Assembly (NCBI RefSeq): GCF_020991415.1
Contig: NZ_JAJMOY010000006.1
Span: 124,001-188,000 of the forward strand
Source: Flavobacterium sp. ENC
GTDB taxonomy: Bacteria; Bacteroidota; Bacteroidia; Flavobacteriales; Flavobacteriaceae
Direction of reading: 5' to 3'
DNA: 64,000 nucleotides
A model generated the notes under the pieces. The model saw nothing but the letters and a program-made list of their open reading frames with translations, was not told the origin of the DNA and made no database searches. Positions within the stretch are counted from its first letter, which is position 1, and every line of letters begins with the position of its first letter. The position numbers and the translations under genes are program-made. This document shows, one piece after another, positions 25,351-33,872 of the stretch.

Positions 25351-25464
25351 TTAAATTTCTTTACAAGTATCTTTTCTGGTGTCAAGATCTCTTGAAATTT
25401 TATAGGATATGTAAGCGATGCCCGTAATAATGGTCACCAGTATTGTCGTTATATAATTTTCCAT
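25351..25464 (-). CDS. Candidate 37-residue membrane peptide between pump and outer-membrane factor
   Basis: The frame starts with ATG at 25464, only 3 nt after the pump stop codon, and its TAA shares a base with an in-frame ATG of the outer-membrane factor gene (TAATG at 25353-25349). It fills the 117-nt gap almost exactly. The peptide starts MENYITTILVTIITGIAYIS, one predicted membrane helix with an N-out or N-in short end, then a charged tail YKISRDLDTRKD. No known family recognised. Small membrane peptides can bind RND pumps, as AcrZ does AcrB in E. coli; a similar role here is inference only. Confidence 0.5.
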   Translation of the reverse strand: MENYITTILVTIITGIAYISYKISRDLDTRKDTCKEI

Positions 25465-25467
25465 TTT

Positions 25468-28400
25468 TTATTTTTCTTCGTTATGAATTACAGCTATCGG
25501 TTTTCCGGTAACTTTTTCTTGTAAATACTGGAATACGATGAATAAAACAGGGATGATAAACAAGCCCAGAATTACTCCCGAAATCATACCTCCGGCGGCA
25601 CCAATACTAATTGAGTGGTTACCCTGAGCCGATGGGCCTTTGGCACTCATCATCGGAATCAATCCAACAACGAAAGCTAATGATGTCATGATAATCGGAC
25701 GTAAACGCAGTTTGGCGGCATCTATGGAAGCTTTGACCAATGCCTGACCTGATTTTCTTTTTTGTACCGCGAACTCGACGATCAGAATCGCATTCTTGGC
25801 GAGCAGTCCGATAAGCATTACCAGTGCAACCTGTACGTAAATGTTATTTTCGATTCCGGTTAAACCAATCGCTACGAATACTCCAAAAATACCTGCAGGA
25901 ATGGATAAGATTACGGCCAGAGGCAAAATGTAACTTTCATATTGTGCAGCAAGTAAGAAATAGATGAATATCAGACACAATAAGAAAATGGTTGCCGATT
26001 GCCCTCCGGAAGAAATTTCTTCACGGGTTTGTCCTGAGAACTCATAACTGTACCCTGCAGGTAATTGCTGTGCTGCCACTTCTTCAATCGCTTTGATGGC
26101 ATCTCCCGAACTAAATCCCGGTTTTGGAATCGCATTGATTGAAATGGAGTTGAACAGGTTATATCTTGAAGCGGTTTCCGAACCGTAAATACGGGTTAGT
26201 TTTACCAAAGTATTGATCGGAACCATTTCTCCGTTTTTGTTTTTGACAAATACACGGTCAATAGCGGACGGATCTGCTCTGTCGGCAATATCTGCCTGAA
26301 CTACCACTCGGTAATATTTACCAAATCGGTTAAAGTCGGAGGCTTGTGCACTACCAAAATAAGCCTGCATCGTCTGAAGTATATCTTTGACTTTTACGCC
26401 TAACTGATCGGCTTTCTCATCGTTGATATCCAATTGTAATTGTGGATAATCAGCTTTGAAACTGGTAAAGGCTACAGCAATTTCCGGACGTTTCATTAAT
26501 TCTCCAATGAACGTTTGTGAAATTCCGCTAAACTTATCCAGTTTACCGCCGGTTTTATCCTGTAGTACTAAATCCAAAGCTTCAACATTACTAAAACCCG
26601 GTACGGTTGGGAAACTGAATACGAAGAAACTTCCTCCTGAAATCGCGCCTAATTTGCCACGAACCTGATTCATGATTTCGTCGATATTTTTGATATCCCC
26701 ACGTTCTTCATTTGGTTTCAGCAATACGAAAACAACTGCTGAAGAAGGACTTGTAGAATTCGTCAATAAGTTGAAACCGGATATTGCCGTTACAAATCTT
26801 GAAGCATCAAGACCTCTTAACGTATTTTCTGCCTGCGTCATTACTTTCTGGGTTCCATCAAGTGATGTTCCTGAAGGCGTATTCACCGCAATCGCAATAA
26901 ATCCCTGATCTTCTGTCGGAATAAATCCGGCAGGAGTTGTTTTAACCATTACAACTGTAGCGAAAGTAATTAAAGCCAAACCTCCTAAACTCACCCATTT
27001 GTTACGGATTAAGAATTTTAATCCACCCACATAACGGTTGGTTAAAGCATTGAAACTGTTGTTAAATCCCGTAAAGAATTTTTCTTTGAATCCTTGTTTA
27101 ACATATGGAGTTTCTCCGTCGTGTGCCGCATGATTATCTTTTAAGAATAAAGCGGCAAGGGCAGGGCTTAATGTAAGGGCATTTACAGCTGAAATTACAA
27201 TTGCAATGGCCATTGTGAAAGCGAACTGGCGGTAGAATACACCGGTCGAACCTTCCATAAAACCTACCGGCAGGAATACAGCAGCCATTACCAGCGTAAT
27301 CGAGATAATAGCACCCGTAATTTCGTGCATTGCTTCATGAGTTGCTGCTTTTGGAGACAGATGTTTATGCTCCATTTTAGCATGCACGGCCTCGACGACC
27401 ACAATAGCATCATCGACCACAATACCAATCGCCAGGATTAAAGCAAAAAGTGTCAGAAGGTTAATCGAGAATCCGAATAACTGCATGAAAAAGAACGTTC
27501 CTAAAATTGCTACCGGAACAGCAATCGCCGGGATTAATGTCGATCTAAAGTCCTGAAGGAAAATAAATACCACAATAAATACCAAGATAAAAGCTTCAAT
27601 CAAAGTATGCTCCACCTGCTCAATAGACTGATCCAAAGAAACTTTTGTACTATAGAAAATATTGTGTTTTATTCCCGAAGGAAAATCTTTTGAGGCTTTA
27701 ACCATCAATTTGTTGATCGCAACCTGAATATCATTAGAGTTCGAACCTGCCAATTGGATAATACCAATTACAACTCCTTTTTTACCATTAAGACGTGTTA
27801 AACTGTTGTACGAGTAAGCACCAAGTTCTACTCGCGCCACATCTTTCAGGCGAAGCACCGAACCATCAGCATTCGAACGAATGGCAATGTTTTGGTAATC
27901 TTCCGGTTTCGTTAATTTTCCTTTGTATTTAATAACGTATTCGAAAACTTCTTTACTTCTTTCTCCAAATTTACCCGGAGCAGCCTCTAAACTTTTGTCC
28001 TGAATAGCGGCCATCACTTCATTTGGCGTAACATTATGAGTCGACATTTGTGTAGGGTTTAACCAGACACGCATGGAGTAATCTTTAGTACCACCAAAAA
28101 TAGCAGCCGAACCTACACCCGGAATACGTTTGATTTCAGGAATAATATTAATTTGTGCATAATTGGCAACAAAAGTCTGGTCGTATTTGGCTTCGTCTTC
28201 GGTATACATACCGATTGCCATAATAAAACTGTTTTGTTGTTTGGCCGTGATGACACCTTGCTGTACCACCTCTGAAGGCAGCTGGCTGGTAGCCTGTGCA
28301 ACCCTGTTCTGAACGTTTACAGCAGCCTGATCGGCATCTGTACCCAGTTTGAAGAAAACTGTAATTGCTAAAGTACCGTCATTACTGGCTGTTGAACTCA

Positions 28401-28632
28401 TGTATGTCATGTTTTCAACCCCGTTTATAGATTCTTCCAGAGAAGGGGCTACAGAACGTAAAACCGTTTCTGCATTCGCTCCCGGATAAACCGCCGTTAC
28501 CAAAACTGATGGCGGCGCAATATCAGGAAACTGTTGTAAAGGCAACTTTGTAAGTCCAAGTACTCCCAGGATCACCAGTAAAATGGAGATAACGGTTGCC
28601 AGTACGGGTCTTTGTATAAATATTTTGAACAT
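25468..28632 (-). CDS. RND multidrug efflux permease (AcrB/HAE1 type)
   Basis: 1054 residues, the normal AcrB length. It starts MFKIFIQRPVLATVISILLVI like all HAE1 pumps. The proton-relay pair in membrane helix 4 is intact (GIVVDDAIVVVE, Asp407 and Asp408, same numbering as AcrB). The second half repeats the first: two 6-helix bundles and two large periplasmic loops. It lies 11 nt after the adaptor gene and should export hydrophobic compounds using proton influx. Substrates cannot be read from the sequence. Confidence 0.95.
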   Translation of the reverse strand: MFKIFIQRPVLATVISILLVILGVLGLTKLPLQQFPDIAPPSVLVTAVYPGANAETVLRSVAPSLEESINGVENMTYMSSTASNDGTLAITVFFKLGTDADQAAVNVQNRVAQATSQLPSEVVQQGVITAKQQNSFIMAIGMYTEDEAKYDQTFVANYAQINIIPEIKRIPGVGSAAIFGGTKDYSMRVWLNPTQMSTHNVTPNEVMAAIQDKSLEAAPGKFGERSKEVFEYVIKYKGKLTKPEDYQNIAIRSNADGSVLRLKDVARVELGAYSYNSLTRLNGKKGVVIGIIQLAGSNSNDIQVAINKLMVKASKDFPSGIKHNIFYSTKVSLDQSIEQVEHTLIEAFILVFIVVFIFLQDFRSTLIPAIAVPVAILGTFFFMQLFGFSINLLTLFALILAIGIVVDDAIVVVEAVHAKMEHKHLSPKAATHEAMHEITGAIISITLVMAAVFLPVGFMEGSTGVFYRQFAFTMAIAIVISAVNALTLSPALAALFLKDNHAAHDGETPYVKQGFKEKFFTGFNNSFNALTNRYVGGLKFLIRNKWVSLGGLALITFATVVMVKTTPAGFIPTEDQGFIAIAVNTPSGTSLDGTQKVMTQAENTLRGLDASRFVTAISGFNLLTNSTSPSSAVVFVLLKPNEERGDIKNIDEIMNQVRGKLGAISGGSFFVFSFPTVPGFSNVEALDLVLQDKTGGKLDKFSGISQTFIGELMKRPEIAVAFTSFKADYPQLQLDINDEKADQLGVKVKDILQTMQAYFGSAQASDFNRFGKYYRVVVQADIADRADPSAIDRVFVKNKNGEMVPINTLVKLTRIYGSETASRYNLFNSISINAIPKPGFSSGDAIKAIEEVAAQQLPAGYSYEFSGQTREEISSGGQSATIFLLCLIFIYFLLAAQYESYILPLAVILSIPAGIFGVFVAIGLTGIENNIYVQVALVMLIGLLAKNAILIVEFAVQKRKSGQALVKASIDAAKLRLRPIIMTSLAFVVGLIPMMSAKGPSAQGNHSISIGAAGGMISGVILGLFIIPVLFIVFQYLQEKVTGKPIAVIHNEEK

Positions 28633-28643
28633 TTTCGTAAAAA

Positions 28644-29786
28644 TTATTTTTTGTTAGTTATTTGTGCAACCTTGGCAGATTTCTCAGGCTGAATCAACTG
28701 ACCTTCCTGAAGTTTGTCGATACCGCTCAATACAATCTGGTCACCCGATTTTACACCATCCTTAATAAGATAGTTGGTACCGCTTTTACCGATTACGGTA
28801 ATTGGCATTTTGGTTACTTTATTGTCAGTTCCTACAGTAAAGACGAAAACTTTATCCTGCATTTCAATCGTAGCCGACTGCGGAACCAAGATAGCATCGT
28901 CATGCTGAAGTCCTAATCTAATTTTACCCGTATTTCCAGAACGTAAAGTTCCGTTTGCATTTGGGAAAGTAGCTCTTAAGGTAATAGCACCGGTAGTTTT
29001 ATCAAACTGACCATCCACCATATCAATTTTTCCGGTTTGCGGGTAGGCATTGTTATCGGCTAATATTAAAGAAACCGGAGGTAATTTTTTGATTTTATCT
29101 CCAATGCTGTTTCCGGCATATTGCGATTTAAAGTTGATGAAATCTGTTTCACTTAAAGAGAAGTAAGCAAAAACTTCATGTACATCAGAAAGCGTTGTTA
29201 AAGCTTCAACATCTGTGGCAGAAACGAGGCTTCCTTGTTTTTTAGGCAATCTTCCAATGTAACCGCTTACAGGAGCTGTAACATTCGTATAACCTAAATT
29301 GATTTTAGCTGATGCTACCATTGCTTTTGCCTGCTCGATGTTGGCAGCGGCAATTTTCTGAGATGCTTTTGCCGTTTTCAGCTGATAGTCGGAAACTACT
29401 TTGTTTTGTACTAAAGGAGTCAATTTATCTACTTCTAACTGAGCGTTGATCAAAGCAGCTTCATAAGCGTGAAGGCTGGCCAAAGCATTGTTTAACTGCT
29501 CACGGAAAGGACGTTCGTTTATTTTGAATAAAGTCTGACCTTTAGAAACATAAGCTCCTTCATCTACCAGGACGCGGTCTAAGTTTCCACTTACCTGTGG
29601 ACGGATTTCTACATCTACAGTTCCTTGTATAGCAGCAGGATATTCAGCATCAGTAGTTGTGTTAGCACTTGTGATTACCGAAACAGGTAAAAGCGGTGCA
29701 GGTGCAGCAGCTGGTGCCTGGGATTTATCAGCACAACTACTCAGTACCAGTGCCAGGATAAAGCTGGTTATAATTACGTTTTTCAT
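28644..29786 (-). CDS. RND efflux periplasmic adaptor (membrane fusion protein)
   Basis: 380 residues from ATG 29786. A longer frame from 29885 adds 33 residues, but the 29786 start gives a clean lipoprotein signal, MKNVIITSFILALVLSSC (Cys18). After it come the lipoyl half-motifs EIRPQVSGNLDRVLVDEGAYVSKGQ and NVTAPVSGYIGRLPKKQGSLV flanking a helical hairpin with TPLVQNKVVSDYQLKTAKA, then beta-barrel and membrane-proximal domains. It bridges pump and outer-membrane factor. First gene of the operon; four operator-like repeats lie between it and the TetR gene. Confidence 0.93.
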   Translation of the reverse strand: MKNVIITSFILALVLSSCADKSQAPAAAPAPLLPVSVITSANTTTDAEYPAAIQGTVDVEIRPQVSGNLDRVLVDEGAYVSKGQTLFKINERPFREQLNNALASLHAYEAALINAQLEVDKLTPLVQNKVVSDYQLKTAKASQKIAAANIEQAKAMVASAKINLGYTNVTAPVSGYIGRLPKKQGSLVSATDVEALTTLSDVHEVFAYFSLSETDFINFKSQYAGNSIGDKIKKLPPVSLILADNNAYPQTGKIDMVDGQFDKTTGAITLRATFPNANGTLRSGNTGKIRLGLQHDDAILVPQSATIEMQDKVFVFTVGTDNKVTKMPITVIGKSGTNYLIKDGVKSGDQIVLSGIDKLQEGQLIQPEKSAKVAQITNKK

Positions 29787-29867
29787 TTTAATATTGGTTT
29801 TAATTTGTTGGACATTCTCGTTTTTTAAAAATTTATTTTGGGTATTATCTGAATTCATTTCTAAGGT

Positions 29868-29895
29868 TATTAAATTTTCTAACATCGTTAAGTAA
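29868..29895. promoter_or_regulatory. TetR-operator-like repeat 1
   Basis: TATTAAATTTTCTAAC followed by ATCGTTAAGTAA. The core TAAC-ATC-GTTA is an inverted repeat. Lies 82 nt upstream of the adaptor ATG at 29786. One of five related 28-bp copies. Confidence 0.65.
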
Positions 29896-29948
29896 GTTGG
29901 TGTTAAATTCCATATATTCTTTGCTTGCTAAATCTATTTCATAATAGG

Positions 29949-29976
29949 TATTAAATTATTTATCACTGTTAAGTAA
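29949..29976. promoter_or_regulatory. TetR-operator-like repeat 2
   Basis: TATTAAATTATTTATC followed by ACTGTTAAGTAA. Same 28-bp design as the other copies; core TATCACTGTTA. Confidence 0.65.
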
Positions 29977-30002
29977 TGCAGAAAAAAAGCCCTATATTAC
30001 TC

Positions 30003-30030
30003 TATTAAATTTTCTAACACTGTTAAGTAA
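30003..30030. promoter_or_regulatory. TetR-operator-like repeat 3
   Basis: TATTAAATTTTCTAAC followed by ACTGTTAAGTAA. Its core TAACA-C-TGTTA (30015-30025) is the most symmetrical of the five, a perfect inverted repeat around one base. Confidence 0.68.
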
Positions 30031-30060
30031 AGTAGTAAAAAAATAGTTTGCTAAATTACC

Positions 30061-30088
30061 TATTAAATCATTTATCACTGTTAAGTAA
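30061..30088. promoter_or_regulatory. TetR-operator-like repeat 4
   Basis: TATTAAATCATTTATC followed by ACTGTTAAGTAA, only 15 nt beyond the TetR stop codon. Spacing between copies 1-4 is 81, 54 and 58 nt. Confidence 0.65.
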
Positions 30089-30102
30089 AAATGAAATTTT
30101 TT

Positions 30103-30696
30103 TTATTGTATTGATTTTATGATACCACTAATGGCATCTTTTAAGATTTGTGCATTGATAGTTGCCATGATATCACTTTTGTTAATGATGTTAATGGCAA
30201 TTAAACCATGAATAACAGAAAAGAAAGTAAAATACTTTTGTTTGATGATTTCTTCACTTGGATTGCTGTCTTTCATAATTTCAGCAATAACGGAAGTAAA
30301 TAATTTATATGGTCTTTCCTGAGCCGAGCATTGTTGGGAACAACAGTTCATTTGTACCCCAAACATTACCTGATACATTTCGGTATCTGTAAAGGCGAAA
30401 TCCCAATACGCCATCCACATGGCTTCTAACTGTTCTTCCGGTTTTTCAAATTTATCCTGGGCTTCCTGCAGTTCTTTTGCTAACTTAATAAAACCTTTTC
30501 CTGTTAGTTCATTTAAAATTGCTTCCTTATTCGAAAAGTATTCATAGATGATAGGAGCAGTGTATTCAATCTTGTCAGCAATCTTTCTCATACTCAGACC
30601 CTGCCATCCTTCTTCTTTGACGATAGCGTAAGCAGCCTCAAGAATGTTAGTTCTTGTCTCTTCTTTTTGTCTTAAAATACGATCTTTACTTGCCAT
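30103..30696 (-). CDS. TetR/AcrR-family repressor of the RND operon
   Basis: 197 residues. Residues about 15-62 are the TetR DNA-binding domain: GLSMRKIADKIEYTAPIIYEYF. The C-terminal helical ligand-binding domain contains an unusual cysteine cluster, MNCCSQQCSAQ (Cys118, Cys119, Cys123). The gene precedes the efflux operon on the same strand, with a 316-nt space holding four operator-like repeats; a fifth lies just upstream of its own ATG. It therefore probably represses both itself and the pump. The inducer is unknown; the cysteines raise the possibility of thiol or metal sensing. Confidence 0.92.
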   Translation of the reverse strand: MASKDRILRQKEETRTNILEAAYAIVKEEGWQGLSMRKIADKIEYTAPIIYEYFSNKEAILNELTGKGFIKLAKELQEAQDKFEKPEEQLEAMWMAYWDFAFTDTEMYQVMFGVQMNCCSQQCSAQERPYKLFTSVIAEIMKDSNPSEEIIKQKYFTFFSVIHGLIAINIINKSDIMATINAQILKDAISGIIKSIQ

Positions 30697-30706
30697 TTTG
30701 ATTAAG

Positions 30707-30734
30707 TATTAAATTGTTTAACACCGTTAGGCAA
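30707..30734. promoter_or_regulatory. TetR-operator-like repeat 5, upstream of tetR
   Basis: TATTAAATTGTTTAAC followed by ACCGTTAGGCAA, 11 nt before the TetR ATG on the minus strand. Core TAACACCGTTA. Placement over the expected transcription start supports autorepression. Confidence 0.65.
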
Positions 30735-30856
30735 ATGTATGGCAGTTTTTCTGATTATCATATAATTTCATTATAATATTTTCTTATTGTGGTATAGAGT
30801 GAGATGAGAAAGCTTGGAAAGCCTTATAAATAGGAGTTTGTATAAAAAATAATATT

Positions 30857-30907
30857 TTGAGGACAAGCAATTGAAATGTAAATTTCGGCACAAATTCATG
30901 TCCTCAA
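30857..30907 (-). terminator. Hairpin downstream of the response regulator gene
   Basis: TTGAGGACA (30857-30865) pairs perfectly with TGTCCTCAA (30899-30907). The 33-nt loop contains a second small stem (GAAAT/ATTTC). On the minus strand it is followed by an A/T-rich run containing six T. It lies 50 nt after the response regulator stop and may be its terminator. Confidence 0.5.
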
Positions 30908-30958
30908 TATGATTTTTAAGGAATGTTTATTGATTAAAAAGTTACAAAAGAAGTTTAT

Positions 30959-31384
30959 CTACTTAACATAGTTTGGTGACACACACATTTCCCAGTAACT
31001 TACAATTGTTTTGATGGTTTGCTTTATCTCTTTATAGTCCGAAGGTTTAACAAAAAATCCCTGAATAGATTTTGAATAAGCATCAATAACATGCTTTTGT
31101 TCTGCACTCGTAGAAAAAAATAAATACGGAATTGATTTCAGTCTTAAATCTTCATTTTCATGAATTTTTTCCCGTAATTCCATACCGCTTAACTTGGGCA
31201 TATTGATATCAGAGAAAATAATAAAAGGCTCAATATCTGTAGAGGTCAGGTACTCTAAAGCTTTTTCGCCTTCAGCAAAAAAGATGATTTCATTTTTATA
31301 ATTAAGCTCTGTAAAAATATCAGTTAAAATTTCCTGATCATCTAAATCGTCTTCTATAATAATAATCGGCCCGCCTTTGTTCAT
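30959..31384 (-). CDS. Single-domain response regulator (receiver only)
   Basis: 141 residues, one REC domain with no output domain. PIIIIEDDLDDQEIL carries the acidic pocket, IIFSDINMPKLSGMEL has the phospho-acceptor Asp, LFFSTSAE the conserved Thr/Ser, and GFFVKPSDYKEI the conserved Lys. The DDLDDQ start and the loop after the phosphorylation site resemble Rcp1-type regulators, which partner with bacteriophytochromes and hybrid kinases. No kinase gene is adjacent, so the partner must be elsewhere. Confidence 0.93.
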   Translation of the reverse strand: MNKGGPIIIIEDDLDDQEILTDIFTELNYKNEIIFFAEGEKALEYLTSTDIEPFIIFSDINMPKLSGMELREKIHENEDLRLKSIPYLFFSTSAEQKHVIDAYSKSIQGFFVKPSDYKEIKQTIKTIVSYWEMCVSPNYVK

Positions 31385-31444
31385 TTGGTGTTTTTGGTGA
31401 AGGTAGTTTATTTAATTGAGTACACAATTTTTATAATTTGTGCT

Positions 31445-31858
31445 TTATTCATTAAAATATTCAATCAACACTTTATCTTCATCTACAATATGATCTGTAA
31501 TGTGGAATACTTCCTTGATCCAAGGATGATTTAACGCATCTTTCCTGTCTAAAATAATTCCAAGTAAATCTTGCTGCCACTCTGATTCATCTTTATCCAT
31601 TAAACCTACCTCATAATTATTATCATTGGTCCAGATTCTAAATGGAAATGCAAATCTATTTTTAGGATAATCTGTTCCCCAGTCACCAATACTAATTATT
31701 CCGGTTACAAATTTATCATTATGCCCTTTCGTAAATTTTAAATAATAAACAGCAAATGCATCTTCATCTTTAAAAACAAATCGAGTGAGTCTAATAATCT
31801 CATTATTGCAGCAATTGCAAACTTCTACATTAGGCTCTTCAAATTCAATTCTGATCAT
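31445..31858 (-). CDS. Hypothetical protein with an N-terminal CxCC motif
   Basis: 137 residues, not a family I recognise. It is soluble and acidic. Residues 14-17 read CNCC, followed by NNEIIRLTRFVFKDEDAFAVYYLKFT and GIISIGDWGTDYPKNRFAFPFRIW, giving an alternating alpha/beta pattern; the C-terminus is HPWIKEVFHITDHIVDEDK. The closely spaced cysteines could bind a metal such as zinc. It lies 60 nt upstream of the response regulator on the same strand but no functional link is visible. Confidence 0.72.
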   Translation of the reverse strand: MIRIEFEEPNVEVCNCCNNEIIRLTRFVFKDEDAFAVYYLKFTKGHNDKFVTGIISIGDWGTDYPKNRFAFPFRIWTNDNNYEVGLMDKDESEWQQDLLGIILDRKDALNHPWIKEVFHITDHIVDEDKVLIEYFNE

Positions 31859-32082
31859 TTGGTTTTGATTTTTAAGTAAAGATAGTACATCACTAGAGTT
31901 AAAGCGAAGTTATGAAAAAGATTGAAGAGAAGAAGTCTTTGTGGATAGCTAACGATTACTACTTTATTCCAAATGCTAACTTTTGAAGCTGTGACAAAAT
32001 AATAAAAAGAAAAAATTTGTCACATTTTCATCAAAGGGTTAATATTAAAATTGCCTGGAAACAGCTTTTATATTCACTAAAA

Positions 32083-32316
32083 ATGGAAGATATGAGTACA
32101 AACACTTTTTCAAAAGAAGCTGAAGCAAGGCTAATTGATTTTTTTCACCACACCATAGCACCGAAGGATATGGCTAAGGTAATCCGACAGGTAAATTATA
32201 CACTCGCCTTAGGTGTGATGCGGGAAAAGGAAACTCGCCAAAACGGAATTGAAAACAACTTTTACTGGCTGAATGAATTAGCCGAAATTTTAAATCCTTA
32301 TCTGGAGGCTGAATAA
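32083..32316 (+). CDS. Small hypothetical helical protein
   Basis: 77 residues from ATG 32083 (ATG 32092 is an alternative). A longer frame starting with TTG at 32017 is less likely. No known family. The sequence SKEAEARLIDFFHHTIAPKD and MAKVIRQVNYTLALGVMREKE is strongly helical, with a NNFYWLNELAEILNPYLEAE end. No signal peptide or membrane segment. A clear terminator follows within 40 nt, which supports a real transcription unit. Confidence 0.7.
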   Translation: MEDMSTNTFSKEAEARLIDFFHHTIAPKDMAKVIRQVNYTLALGVMREKETRQNGIENNFYWLNELAEILNPYLEAE

Positions 32317-32348
32317 GGTTTTTTCTTTGGTATTATTTTTAAAATGAG

Positions 32349-32380
32349 AAACCTCGATCTTTAATATGGTCGAGGTTTTT
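32349..32380 (+). terminator. Intrinsic terminator of the small helical protein gene
   Basis: AAACCTCGA (32349-32357) pairs perfectly with TCGAGGTTT (32370-32378), followed by TTT. Confidence 0.82.
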
Positions 32381-32478
32381 TGGCAAATTATATATTTGTT
32401 TTTTATTATTGAATGCAGCGCAAGAAATAGCTACTAAATAAATGTTTAGAAAATCATTTTAAACAGTATCAATTTTTT

Positions 32479-32606
32479 AATAGCCTCCTGCTTTAGCTGG
32501 AGGTTTATAACGAAGTAGTAAAAAGGCTTTAGCCAAAATACGCGCATTTGGCTAAAGCCCTGATTCACAACATACAAAATCCCTTCAGCTAAAGTTGGAG
32601 GCTATT
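32479..32606. repeat. MITE-like 128-bp element, copy 1
   Basis: Bounded by perfect 10-bp terminal inverted repeats, AATAGCCTCC (32479-32488) and GGAGGCTATT (32597-32606), extending imperfectly to about 26 bp. An internal perfect 13-bp hairpin, GGCTTTAGCCAAA (32525-32537) with TTTGGCTAAAGCC (32547-32559), lies near the centre. It encodes nothing. It could be a REP-like or MITE-like element moved by a transposase supplied elsewhere. Confidence 0.65.
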
Positions 32607-33038
32607 GAACCTTTTGAAACTTAAAAAAGGATAAAACTTAAATTTTCTTTTATCACTTATCTGGTAGAAAAAAAAATTACTAGTATCTCCGAAACGAGAA
32701 TCCAATCTTTGTCGAGCCACTTGCGAAGATTTCTCCTTCGTCGAAATGACAAACATTGAGAATAAAAACTTTGTGTCTTTGCGGGATTATTTCTGTTTTC
32801 ATAATCCTTCGACTTCGCTCAGGGTGACAATTGGGGTTTGAGAAATAAGCTTAAAACTTTGCGACTTTGCGCCTTTGCGTGATTTTTCTAAAATTGCTCC
32901 ATTTGTTTATTTATTTTCTGTTTTCATAAGCCTTCGACTTCGCTCAGGGTGATAATTGTGGCTTGAGGAATAAGCTTAAAACTTTGCGACTCTTATATAA
33001 AATGTTTAAGAAAATCATTTTAAACAGTATCATTTTTT

Positions 33039-33166
33039 AATAGCCTCCTGCTTTAGCTGGAGGTTTATAACGAAGTAGTAAAAAGGCTTTAGCCAAAATA
33101 CGCGCATTTGGCTAAGGCCCTGATTCACGCCATACAAAATCCCTTCAGCTAAAGTTGGAGGCTATT
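33039..33166. repeat. MITE-like 128-bp element, copy 2
   Basis: Same ends, AATAGCCTCC and GGAGGCTATT, and same length as copy 1, with one change in the internal hairpin (CTAAGGCC for CTAAAGCC). It is part of the larger 560-bp duplication, so it probably did not insert independently. Confidence 0.65.
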
Positions 33167-33776
33167 GAACCTTTTGAACCTTAAAAAAGGATAAAACTTA
33201 CATTTTCTTTTATCACTTATATGATAGAAAAAACTTTACTAGGTAACTCCGCAACGAGAATCCAATCTTTGTCGAGCCACTTGCGAAGATTTCTCCTTCG
33301 TCGAAATGACAAACATTGAGAATAAAAACTTTGTGTCTTTTGCGGGATTATTTTTGTTTTCATAAGCCTTCGACTTCGCTCAGGGTAACAATTGGGGTTT
33401 GAGGAATAAGCTTAAAGCTTTACGTTTTTGCGCCTTTGCGTGATTTTTCTAAAATTGCTCCCACTTGTTTGTTTATTTTTTGTTTTCATAAGCCTTCGAC
33501 TTCGCTCAGGGTGACAATTGGGGTTTGAGGAATAATCTTTAAGCTTTGCGCCTTTTGCCTTTGCGGGATTTTTCTAAAATTGCTCCACTTGTTTATTTAT
33601 TTGTGTTTTCATAAGCCTTCGGCTTTGCTCAGGTTGACAATTGGGGTTTGAGGAATAAGCTTAAAACTTTGCGTTTTTGCGCCTTTGCGTGATTTATTCA
33701 AAGCTGTTTTAAAAAACGGAATAGAAACTTTGTGAATCTCCGCGCCATTTCGCGAATCTCTGTGAAACCTTCCATG

Positions 33777-33810
33777 AAAAAAGGGCGATACATATAAAGT
33801 ATCGCCCTTT
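33777..33810 (-). terminator. Intrinsic terminator of the LRR protein gene
   Basis: AAAGGGCGATAC (33780-33791) pairs perfectly with GTATCGCCCTTT (33799-33810). On the minus strand the stem is followed by a T-run; 62 nt after the stop. Confidence 0.9.
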
Positions 33811-33872
33811 CAGGAAAATTGTAATCTGCATTTTAAGATTAGTTTTTAAAATGCAGCTATGTACATTATGAA

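Larger units (their letters stand above)
32441..33720. repeat. Repeat field: a 560-bp direct duplication plus extra units
   Basis: AATGTTTAGAAAATCATTTT at 32441 is matched by AATGTTTAAGAAAATCATTT at 33001, and the sequence between follows the same order in both copies for about 560 bp. Each copy holds a palindromic 128-bp element, then GACAAACATTGAGAATAAAA, then units of about 125 bp containing TTCGACTTCGCTCAGGGTGA and ACTTTGCGCCTTTGCGTGAT. Copy 1 has two such units; after copy 2 the units continue to about 33700. No coding potential on either strand. Confidence 0.85.
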
